In this document: piece after piece, positions 40,925 through 48,638 of the stretch | Layout of the letters: the number at the start of each line of letters is the position of its first letter | How positions within the stretch are numbered: position 1 is the first letter of the stretch | Assembly (NCBI RefSeq): GCF_014203015.1 | Contig: NZ_JACHIB010000005.1 | Span: 124,001 to 188,000, forward strand | Direction of reading: 5' to 3' | From: Castellaniella defragrans | Lineage (GTDB): Bacteria; Pseudomonadota; Gammaproteobacteria; Burkholderiales; Burkholderiaceae_B | Length of the DNA: 64,000 nt | Program-made: the position numbers and the translations under genes | Notes under the pieces: model-generated | What the model was told of the DNA's origin: nothing | Database searches by the model: none | The model's input: the letters and a program-made list of their open reading frames with translations, nothing else

Positions 40925-43008
40925 TCATGGCGTTCGTTGGTCGCGCAGGATGTAGGTGCCGCTCGCATCCAGGCGGATGTGCCAGTCGGGGTCGACGACG
41001 ATGGTGGTGGTGACCTCTTCGATGACGGCCGGGCCGGCCAGTTCGTCGTTCTCGCCCAGCTTGGCGCCGTCGTAGACCGGCGCGTCGATGGCCGAGCCGT
41101 CCGCGCTGAAGATCATCGGACGGCGCGTGAGCAGCGCGTCGGCCACCCGGCCTCCCGGCGGGATCTTCTGCCGCACGGCATGATCGCTGCGCAGAAGCGC
41201 GATGCTCTCGATGTTGACGATCTCGACTTCGCTCTCGGGCTCCGAGTACGTGAAGAGCTGCTCGTGCATGGCGTCGAAGGCGCGGCGGATTTCGCCGATC
41301 GTGTCGGCGTTCACGGGCAGGGAGCCGATGCTGACCGAGCATTCATGGATCTGGCCGACGTAGCGCATGTCGATGCCGCGGCTGAAGGACACGCGGTCGC
41401 GGTGGATGCCTTCCTCTTTTTCCAGCAGGGTCAGGGCCTGGTCACGCAGCTCCTGGAATCTCCGTTCGATGCGGTCCAGCGAGGCATGGCCGTCCAGGCG
41501 CATCGGGCAGGCCGCCATGAGGTTGTACTTGATGTCCGACAGGATCTGGCCGAAGGCGCACAGGCCCGAGGCGAGCTTGGGGATCAGCACCGTGCGGATG
41601 CCGATTTCGCGCGCGAGCGCGGTGATTGCAGGCTGGTGGCGCCGCCCGCGCCCACCAGCACGAAGTCGCGCGGATCATGGCCGCGTTCGATGGTCACCCG
41701 GCGGATGCCGCTCACCATGTTGTGGTTGACGATGCTGTGGATGCCATAGGCGGCTTTTTCCGGCGAGATGCCCAGCGGCCGGGCGATGACCCTGTCGATC
41801 GCGTCGTAGGCGGCCTGGCGATCGATCTTCAGCCGCCCGCCCAGGAGGTATTCCGGATTCAGATAGCCCAGCACCACGTTCGAGTCGGTGACGGTGGGCT
41901 CGGTGCCTCCGCGGCCATAGGCTGCCGGCCCGGGATTCGCGCCGGCGCTGCCGGGACCGACGTTGAGCACGCCCATGGCATCGATCCAGGCAAGAGAGCC
42001 GCCGCCCGCGCCCAGCGTCTCCACCTGCACCATGGGGGTGCCGATGCGATAGCGCAGGAAATCGATGTCCTTGCTGACGTTGGTGACGCCGCCGTGCGTG
42101 AGCGTCATGTCGAACGACGTGCCGCCCATGTCGACGGTGATCAGGTTCTCATGGCCGAAGGGCTTGCCGATGTGCATGGCCGCCTGGGGCGCCGAGGCGG
42201 GACCGGAGTTGATGGCGTTGACCGCGCGCGAGGCCATGACTTCGAGCGAGGCCATGCCGCCGTTGGACTGGTAGTAGCGCACGGGTGTCACGGCGCCCTG
42301 GTCCCGGAAATACTGGTCGATGCGCGTCACGTAGCGGCGCAGGACCGGTCCCAGGTAGGCATTGGTGACGGCAGTGGAGGTCCGTGTGTATTCACGCATC
42401 TGCGGGTAGACCTCGGTGCCGACCGACACGTAGACGTCGGGCAGCATTTCACGCACGATTTCCGCCGCGCGGCGCTCGTTGCCGTCGTTCAGCACCGACC
42501 ACAGGAAGGAAATGGCGACCGCCTCCACGCCTTCCCGGCAGAAGAATTCGCAGGCCGCGCGCACGTCGTCCTCGTTCAGCGGCTCGCGCACCGATCCGTC
42601 GCTCAGGGTGCGTTCGCGGATGGGGCGGCGCAGGTGGCGTTCGACCAGCATCTTCGCCGGAGGATACTGGCCGTCGTAGCGGTGGCCTTCTTCCTTGTGG
42701 CCCAGGCGGATTTCAATGGAATCTTCGTGGCCCGCGGTGCAGATCAGGCCGGTTTTCACACCCTTGTGCTGGATGAGCGCGTTCAGGGCCACCGTCGTGC
42801 CGTGCACGCACAGTTCCGTGTTCGCCAGGATGGCGGAGACCGGCTGGCCCAGCGCCTCCGAGATCTGGCCCAGGCCGTCCGAGATCGCGTGCGTGCCGTC
42901 CTCGGGAGTGGACAGTGCCTTGAACAGTCGCACGTTGCCGGTCTGGTCCGCCAGGATGAAGTCCGTGAAGGTGCCGCCGGCATCCACGCCCAGTCGATAA
43001 GTCGTCAT
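40925..43008 (-). pseudogene. hyuA-type hydantoinase/oxoprolinase A subunit, frameshifted
   Basis: The gene is split into two frames: 41584-43008 (474 codons before a premature TGA) and 40925-41590 (221 codons). The first part has the ASKHA-type ATPase start LGVDAGGTFTDF and the block VDMGGTSFDMTLTHGG; it runs to RGHDPRDFVLVGAGGATSL. The second frame continues exactly where family members do: AITALAREIGIRTVLIPKLASG. Adding one base near 41628-41633 joins the parts into 694 residues, the normal length. No slippery sequence is visible. It is either a recent inactivating deletion or a sequencing error. Intact members hydrolyse cyclic amides such as N-methylhydantoin or 5-oxoproline with ATP, together with HyuB. 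Confidence 0.85.
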
Positions 43009-43044
43009 GATGTCTTCCTCTGTGTTGTGTCGGGCTGGGGCGGC

Positions 43045-44817
43045 TCAGGCAACGAGCGCATCGGATTGCGGGGTGTTCGCGCGCAGGTCCCGGGTGCGTT
43101 TGCCGTCCAGTTCCAGGGTGTCGGGGTCGATGACCACGCCGTATTCGTCGCGCGCGGCTTCGATCGACACCAGGCCGTTGCGCACGTCGCGCAGCACGGC
43201 GGCGGGATCGCGCTCCCGCGCCGGCCCCCAGCCGCCGCCGCCGGGGTTGTAGCTGGCGATCCGCTGGCCTTCCTTCAGGGTGAAGATCGCGTTCTCCTTC
43301 ACGGTGCGCACCCGTCCGGCACCCTCGCGGATCTCGATGCGGCCCACCTTCAGTCCAGGTCGGGCATTGACCGCACCGCGCGCGCCCAGGGCGGGCTGGA
43401 AGCGGCCTTCGCCGAAGCTCACCGCCGTCATGGTGTGGTCCAGGGGTTCGACTTCCCAGACCGTGCCGCAGCCGCCGCGGTGTTTGCCGGCGCCGCCGCT
43501 GTCGGGAATCAGGCCGTAGCGGTGGATCAGGATCGGGTAGGAATGTTCCAGCATTTCAATGTCGCCGGAATACAGGGCGCCGAAGCAGCATTGCGGGCCG
43601 CAGGCATTCCAGCCATCCATGTACGCGGTGGCGCCCGCGCCCGAAATGAGCGAGGCGAGCACCATGGTCACGTATTCTTCCTGGTTGCGCGTATCGATGC
43701 CGGCGATGTTCAGGCCGCTCGAATGGCCCCAGGACCCCACGGCGCGCGACGGGTCCGCCTGCTCCAGGGCGAGGCGCACGGCATCGGCCAGGGTTTCCAT
43801 GGGGGTCGTGGTGCTGTTGACGTGTGGCGCTGGCTCGGCGGCGTTGCATAGCGTGCCTTCGGGGCCCAGGTCCACGTGGATGCAGCGATACAGACCCTCG
43901 TTGTAGGGCGGATCCAGCTGGGCGAACATCATCAGTCCCAGGTAGACGCCGGAGATCGAGTTGCCGGCGTAGGAGTTGATGAAATAGGGAATCTGGGGCG
44001 GGCTGGAGATGCGGATGCTGCAGGTATCGCCCCGGATGTCGACCTGGGCGCCGATGGTCAGATCGCCGTAGCCGTGGCCGGCGTCTTCGAGCACCGCCTC
44101 GGCCCGGTAGCTGCCGTCCGGCACCGAACGGATGATGTCGCGCATGTGGCGGTCGGCCATGTCGAGCAGCTCGTCGATACAGGCCTGCACGGTCTCGGCA
44201 CCGTACTTCCTCAGCAATGCGCTCAGGTTGCGCGCGCCTACGTTCACCGCGCCCAGTTGGGCCCTCAGGTCGCCTTCCTGGTCGCGCCGTGAGCGCATGT
44301 TGGTGAGCATGAAGTTGATGACGTCTTCCCTGGGCCTGCCCTTTTCCCAGAGCTTCACGGGCGGGATGCGCAGTCCCTCGGCGAAGATTTCCCTGGCGTC
44401 CGGGTTGTAGCCGGCCGGCACGGGGCCGCCGATGTCCGTCACGTGGCCCTTGCAGACCGCCCAGAAGACCAGTTGGCCCTCGTGGAAGACGGGTTTGTAC
44501 ATGCAGCAGTCGAGGATATGGCTGCCCATGTAGGCCGGATCGTTGTGGTAGATGATGTCGCCTTCGTGGATGTCGTCGCCGAAGTACGCGGCCACGGCCT
44601 TCATGGCGGGGATCAGGCCGCCCAGGTGGATGGGGATGTCCTGGCCCTGCAGGATCATTTCAGGCCGGTGGTTGAAGAGGGCGTTGCTGTAGTCGTGGGC
44701 CACGTTGAAGACGCTGGAGCGGGCGGTTTTCTCCAGCGTCATCGTCATTTCGCGCTGTGTGGTTTCGAGCGCGCCCCGGACGACGGCCAGGGTGATGGGG
44801 TCGAGTTGCTGGGTCAT
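43045..44817 (-). CDS. hyuB-type hydantoinase/oxoprolinase B subunit
   Basis: A 590-residue HyuB family protein. Signature blocks are LDPITLAVVRGALETTQREM, EKTARSSVFNVAHDYSNALF, HNDPAYMGSHILDCCMYKPV and the Gly-rich SYNPGGGGWGPARERDP near the end. It forms a complex with HyuA for ATP-dependent ring opening. The start at 44817 follows a GGAGA site. It is intact, while hyuA, 36 bases downstream, is frameshifted, so the complex may be non-functional. Divergent from the MocR gene. Confidence 0.9.
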   Translation of the reverse strand: MTQQLDPITLAVVRGALETTQREMTMTLEKTARSSVFNVAHDYSNALFNHRPEMILQGQDIPIHLGGLIPAMKAVAAYFGDDIHEGDIIYHNDPAYMGSHILDCCMYKPVFHEGQLVFWAVCKGHVTDIGGPVPAGYNPDAREIFAEGLRIPPVKLWEKGRPREDVINFMLTNMRSRRDQEGDLRAQLGAVNVGARNLSALLRKYGAETVQACIDELLDMADRHMRDIIRSVPDGSYRAEAVLEDAGHGYGDLTIGAQVDIRGDTCSIRISSPPQIPYFINSYAGNSISGVYLGLMMFAQLDPPYNEGLYRCIHVDLGPEGTLCNAAEPAPHVNSTTTPMETLADAVRLALEQADPSRAVGSWGHSSGLNIAGIDTRNQEEYVTMVLASLISGAGATAYMDGWNACGPQCCFGALYSGDIEMLEHSYPILIHRYGLIPDSGGAGKHRGGCGTVWEVEPLDHTMTAVSFGEGRFQPALGARGAVNARPGLKVGRIEIREGAGRVRTVKENAIFTLKEGQRIASYNPGGGGWGPARERDPAAVLRDVRNGLVSIEAARDEYGVVIDPDTLELDGKRTRDLRANTPQSDALVA

Positions 44818-45005
44818 GCATGTCTCCAGGAGAGTTCTTGGTATGAGCAGCCGCACGATTCGTTTCCGCCGCGTGCGGCTCGGTACCTCCTAGGTTAAAG
44901 ATTTGGTCCTGGAGAAAATTGGCGCCGGAGGAAGGACGGGTTGCCGCTGAAGGAACAGCCATGCGAAGACCTGTCCGGGCTATTCCCCTGCGGATCGGTT
45001 TCACC

Positions 45006-45063
45006 TATACTGTCCATATGGTTCTGTATTTAAACCATTTTAAATTATATTAATGGAGCCAAT
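45006..45063 (+). promoter_or_regulatory. Control region of the MocR gene
   Basis: The 246-base gap between hyuB and the MocR gene ends in an AT-rich stretch with TATACT (45006-45011), an inverted repeat ATGGTT (45018-45023) / AACCAT (45033-45038), and a GGAG site (45056-45059) six bases before a TTG start. It closely resembles the region upstream of gabT (38273-38332). Such repeats are typical of MocR autoregulatory sites. The hyuB-proximal part of the gap shows nothing specific. Confidence 0.5.
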
Positions 45064-46557
45064 TTGGAATCCTTTGTTCTTTCGGAATGGCTGCAGCAGC
45101 ACTTTGATCCTGCGGGCGATAGTCCTGCCTATCAGCGGCTCTATGCGTTGATCAGTAGGGCCATTCTCGAAGGCCGCATGGCGGCTGGCGCGCGGCTGCC
45201 GTCCACGCGCGACCTGGCGGCCGACCTGCGCATCGCGCGCAACACCGTGCTCCAGGTCTACGACCAGTTGACCGAAGAAGGCTACGTCCACGCCGGCGTG
45301 GGGCGCGGCACCTTCGTCCAGGACATCAGCCAGGACCTGGTCGAAGCGCCCGTGGCCCCCGAAGACGCCCGCGAAGAGCAGGCGCCGCACGGCGCGGGCC
45401 GCGACGCGCACCTGTCGCGCCGCGGCAGCCGGCTGCTGGCGCACCTGGGCTTTTCCAACCGCCAGTCGGGCGCCTTCATGCCCGGCATCCCGGACGTGCG
45501 CGAATTTCCGCTCAAGACCTGGGCGCGCATCCAGAACCGCCAGTGGCGCGAAGGTCCCTGGGACCTGATGCGCTACGCGCCGGCGGGCGGCTACGGGCCC
45601 TTGCGCCAGGCGCTGTCCGACTACCTCGGCAGCGTGCGGTCCGTGCGCAGCACGGCCGCGCAGGTCGTCATGACCACCGGCATCCACCAGGCCATCGACG
45701 TCACCGTCCGGCTGCTGTGCGATCCGGGCGACACCGTCTGGATCGAAGAGCCGGCCTACTGGGGCGTGCGCAACCTGCTGGCGTCGGCGGGGCTGAAGCT
45801 CGTGCCGATCCGGGTCGACGACGAGGGCCTGTGGCCCGGCGAGGCCGAGCGCGCTCAGCCGCCGCGCCTCATCGTCGTGGCGCCTTCGCACCAGTATCCG
45901 CTGGGGATGGTGATGAGCCTGGCGCGCCGGCGCATGCTGCTGGACTACGCGCGCCAGGTCTCGTGCTGGATCCTGGAAGACGACTACGACAGCGAATTCC
46001 GCTACGGCAGCCGCCCGCTGCCGTCCCTGCAGGGCATGGACGAGGACGGGCGCGTGCTGTACGCCGGCAGTTTCAGCAAGACCCTGTGCCCGGGCCTGCG
46101 CGTGGGCTTCCTGGTGGTGCCCGAGGCGCTGTCGGGCGCCTTCGCCAACGCGGTGGCGGAACTCTACCGCGAGGGCAACATGATGCTGCACTCGGTGCTC
46201 GCCGAATTCATCCGCGAGGACCACCTGAGCTCGCACATCCGCCGCGTGCGCCGCCGCTATGCCGAACGGCGCGCCTGCCTGATCGACGGGATCCGCCGCC
46301 ATTTCGGCGACACGCTGGAGATCGTCGGCGACGCCGCCGGCCTGCACCTGGTGCTGGCCCTGCCCGAAGGCGTGGACGACGTCCTGGTCGAGCGCGACGC
46401 CCTGCAGCAGGGCGTGGTCACGCGCGCCTTGAGCACCTACTACATGGATCGGACGCATGCCCGGCCCGGCCTGCTGCTGGGCTACGCCGGCGCCACGCCC
46501 GAGGAGATCCGGCCGGCCTTCGACGCCCTGGCGCGCGTCATCCGCCGCTACGTCTGA
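45064..46557 (+). CDS. MocR (GntR-aminotransferase fusion) regulator
   Basis: A 497-residue fusion protein. Residues about 20-90 are a GntR winged helix (YQRLYALISRAILEGRMAAG, LAADLRIARNTVLQVYDQLTEEG). Residues about 130-497 are a fold-type I aminotransferase domain with the PLP lysine in SFSKTLCPGLRVGF. MocR/GabR/PdxR proteins sense PLP or amino compounds. The start is TTG at 45064; no in-frame ATG with a ribosome binding site exists upstream, and an ATG at 45053 is out of frame. It lies 163 bases before an aminotransferase gene, its likely target. Confidence 0.9.
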   Translation: MESFVLSEWLQQHFDPAGDSPAYQRLYALISRAILEGRMAAGARLPSTRDLAADLRIARNTVLQVYDQLTEEGYVHAGVGRGTFVQDISQDLVEAPVAPEDAREEQAPHGAGRDAHLSRRGSRLLAHLGFSNRQSGAFMPGIPDVREFPLKTWARIQNRQWREGPWDLMRYAPAGGYGPLRQALSDYLGSVRSVRSTAAQVVMTTGIHQAIDVTVRLLCDPGDTVWIEEPAYWGVRNLLASAGLKLVPIRVDDEGLWPGEAERAQPPRLIVVAPSHQYPLGMVMSLARRRMLLDYARQVSCWILEDDYDSEFRYGSRPLPSLQGMDEDGRVLYAGSFSKTLCPGLRVGFLVVPEALSGAFANAVAELYREGNMMLHSVLAEFIREDHLSSHIRRVRRRYAERRACLIDGIRRHFGDTLEIVGDAAGLHLVLALPEGVDDVLVERDALQQGVVTRALSTYYMDRTHARPGLLLGYAGATPEEIRPAFDALARVIRRYV

Positions 46558-46628
46558 CGCCCCGCGGGGGGCGCGCCGCCCGGTTTGCCATATTGCCCGC
46601 ACGGGTCCGCACAGGCCCGCGCGGGCCG

Positions 46629-46675
46629 CATCACCCGCATCACCCGCTTCACCCCCGCATCACCCGCATTGCCCG
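46629..46675. repeat. 9-bp tandem repeat CATCACCCG, five degenerate copies
   Basis: Copies at 46629, 46638, 46647 (CTTCACCCC), 46658 and 46667 (CATTGCCCG), with a two-base slip before the fourth. The array lies in the untranslated region between the MocR gene and the aminotransferase, 46 bases before the ATG. Confidence 0.7.
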
Positions 46676-46720
46676 ATCGATTGATTATTTCCACGGACGG
46701 AACTTGAAGGAAACCCTGAC

Positions 46721-48082
46721 ATGACGACGAACGAGACCCTGGCCCGCAACGACGTGGCCTATCAATTCCATTCCTACACCAACGCGCCGCGGCTGCGCGA
46801 GGAAGGCCCCTGCATCATGGCCCGGGGCAACGGGATCCACGTGTACGACACCGAGGGCAAGGAATACATCGAGGGCATGTCGGGACTGTGGAGCGTGGCG
46901 GTCGGCTTCAGCGAGCCGCGGCTGGCCGAGGCCGCGCGCCGCCAGATGGAGTGCCTGCCCTTCTATCACACCTTCAGCCAGAAATCGAACGTGCCCTCGA
47001 TCGAGCTGGCCGAGAAGCTGATCGGCCTGACCGGCGGGCGCATGGCCCAGGCCTTCTTCACCAATTCGGGCTCCGAGGCCAACGACACCATCGTCAAGAT
47101 GGTCTGGTACTACAACAACGCCCTGGGCCGCCCGGCCAAGAAGAAGATCATCGCCCGCAAGCGCGGCTATCACGGGGTGACGGTGGCCTCGGCCAGCCTC
47201 ACCGGCCTGGAAGGCAACCACCGCAGCTTCGACCTGCCGCTGCCGCAGATCCGCCACGCGCGCTGCCCGCACTGGTACCGCGAGGGCCTGCCGGGCGAGA
47301 CCGAGACCGCATTCGCCGACCGCCTGGCCGCCGAACTGGAGGCCCTGATCCTGGAAGAGGGGCCGGACACCGTGGCGGCCTTCATCGGCGAGCCGGTGAT
47401 GGGCGCGGGCGGCGTGGTCGTGCCGCCCGCGACCTACTGGCCGAAGATGCAGGCGGTGTGCCGCAAGTACGACGTGCTGGTGATCGCCGACGAGGTCATC
47501 ACCGGCTTCGGCCGCACGGGGAAGATGTTCGCCTCGGAGCTATACGGCATCGAGCCGGATTTCATGACCCTGTCCAAGCAGCTCACCTCCTCGTACCTGC
47601 CCCTGGCGGCGGTGCTGATGAACGAGCGCGTGGCCTCGGTGCTGGCGCGCCACAGCGGCGAGCTGGGCACCTTCGGCCACGGCTACACGGCCAGCGGCCA
47701 TCCGGTGGCGGCCGCCGTGGCGCTGGAGAACATCCGCGTGATCGAGGAGCGCGGCCTGGTGGCCAATGCCGCCGCGGCCGGCGCCGTGCTGCAGCGCCGG
47801 CTGGGGGAGCTGGGGGATCATCCGCTGGTGGGCGAGGTGCGCGGCGTGGGGCTGATCGCGGCGGTGGAGCTGGTGGCCGACAAGGCGGGCCGTGCGCCGT
47901 TCGATCCGCCGGGCCGGGCGGGTGCGCAGGTCGTGCGCCGCGCCCAGGACAACGGCCTGATCCTGCGCGGCATCCAGGACAGCCTGGCCTTCTGCCCGCC
48001 GCTCATCATCACCGAGGCGCAGGTCGAGACGCTGGCGGACCGTTTCGCGCAGTCGCTGGAGGAGGCGGCGCGGATGCTTTGA
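46721..48082 (+). CDS. Class III omega-amino acid / diamine aminotransferase
   Basis: A 453-residue PLP enzyme. Its start YQFHSYTNAPRLREEGPCIM and blocks EGMSGLWSVAVGFSEPRL, FFTNSGSEANDTIVKMVWYY, FIGEPVMGAGGVVVPPATYW, VIADEVITGFGRTG and TLSKQLTSSYLPLAAV (PLP lysine) place it in the group using pyruvate with amines such as putrescine, beta-alanine or taurine (SpuC-like). It is probably controlled by the MocR protein upstream. The exact donor cannot be decided from sequence. Confidence 0.85.
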   Translation: MTTNETLARNDVAYQFHSYTNAPRLREEGPCIMARGNGIHVYDTEGKEYIEGMSGLWSVAVGFSEPRLAEAARRQMECLPFYHTFSQKSNVPSIELAEKLIGLTGGRMAQAFFTNSGSEANDTIVKMVWYYNNALGRPAKKKIIARKRGYHGVTVASASLTGLEGNHRSFDLPLPQIRHARCPHWYREGLPGETETAFADRLAAELEALILEEGPDTVAAFIGEPVMGAGGVVVPPATYWPKMQAVCRKYDVLVIADEVITGFGRTGKMFASELYGIEPDFMTLSKQLTSSYLPLAAVLMNERVASVLARHSGELGTFGHGYTASGHPVAAAVALENIRVIEERGLVANAAAAGAVLQRRLGELGDHPLVGEVRGVGLIAAVELVADKAGRAPFDPPGRAGAQVVRRAQDNGLILRGIQDSLAFCPPLIITEAQVETLADRFAQSLEEAARML

Positions 48083-48336
48083 ACGCGCGCCCGGCCTGGC
48101 TTCCATGCTTCCGGACGGAGCCATCCGTCCGCCGCGGCCCCGAAAACGGCATGCGCCCCTTTGCAGGCGGGCGTGGGCTGTTTCCGGGGCCGTGCGTTTT
48201 TCGTTCGACGCGGGGGGTTATTCTGCGCCGGGTATTTTTCTCGCGCTCTTTTTGATTCGTCATGAAAAATCCGCCGATTGAAAAAGACTGGGCGCGATGG
48301 GCGATTGCCGCGAGGCCCGATGATCGAAGAGCGGTT
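48083..48336. other. Gene-free, AT-richer region before the amine cluster
   Basis: No coding frame with family features is visible on either strand. From about 48222 the base composition drops by eye compared with the flanking genes and stays low to about 48600. It marks the left border of the sigma-54 cluster. A few short antisense frames here lack any recognisable motif. Confidence 0.6.
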
Positions 48337-48350
48337 TTGATGCAGGTCAA
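48337..48350. promoter_or_regulatory. Candidate upstream activator site 1
   Basis: TTGATGCAGGTCAA, an inverted TTGA-N6-TCAA. It matches 11 of 14 bases with TTGATTCAAATCAA at 57812-57825 and lies about 140 bases upstream of the sigma-54 promoter at 48490. It is proposed as a binding site for the enhancer-binding protein encoded at 56284. Confidence 0.45.
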
Positions 48351-48489
48351 TTCGCTCCAGGGAGAGCTTGTTGAATGCCGATGATTTACTGCATCGCCAG
48401 GCGGCGCATGCACGCAAATATGCAGCAATTTCCAGGTTTGAAACCCTGATGTTTTCCGGATCTTCCAGCCGAAAAAATATTTCCGATGT

Positions 48490-48505
48490 TGGCATGGGTT
48501 TTGCT
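48490..48505 (+). promoter_or_regulatory. Sigma-54 promoter of the amine dehydrogenase operon
   Basis: TGGCATG-GGTT-TTGCT has the invariant GG (48491-48492) and GC (48503-48504) with ten bases between, as required for RpoN holoenzyme. Predicted transcription start near 48516, 123 bases before the dehydrogenase ATG. It is almost identical to the site at 57878-57893. Confidence 0.8.
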
Positions 48506-48638
48506 TTGAATGATCGTGAAAGGAATCGTCCTCGTTCCTTGCCGTGCATCCGACCATCGGCGGCGCCTGCGATCATTTTGAGAGCGGGCGCCGCAGGATG
48601 CAGGGCCGTTTTCCCAACCAGTACATTGGAGACAATTC

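Noticed and set aside
41621-41640. Programmed ribosomal frameshifting in hyuA
   Set aside because: No slippery heptamer, internal Shine-Dalgarno or stimulatory hairpin is evident; a base loss or sequencing error is simpler.
44960-44980. GG-N10-GC spacing on the minus strand upstream of hyuB
   Set aside because: The flanking bases deviate strongly from the sigma-54 consensus (no TGGCA, no TTGC).
46629-46675. CRISPR-like repeats
   Set aside because: The units are only 9 bp and contiguous, with no spacers; no cas genes are present.
48009-48557. Minus-strand frame in the gap before the dehydrogenase
   Set aside because: It overlaps the end of the aminotransferase gene and the sigma-54 promoter region and shows no domain or usable ribosome binding site.
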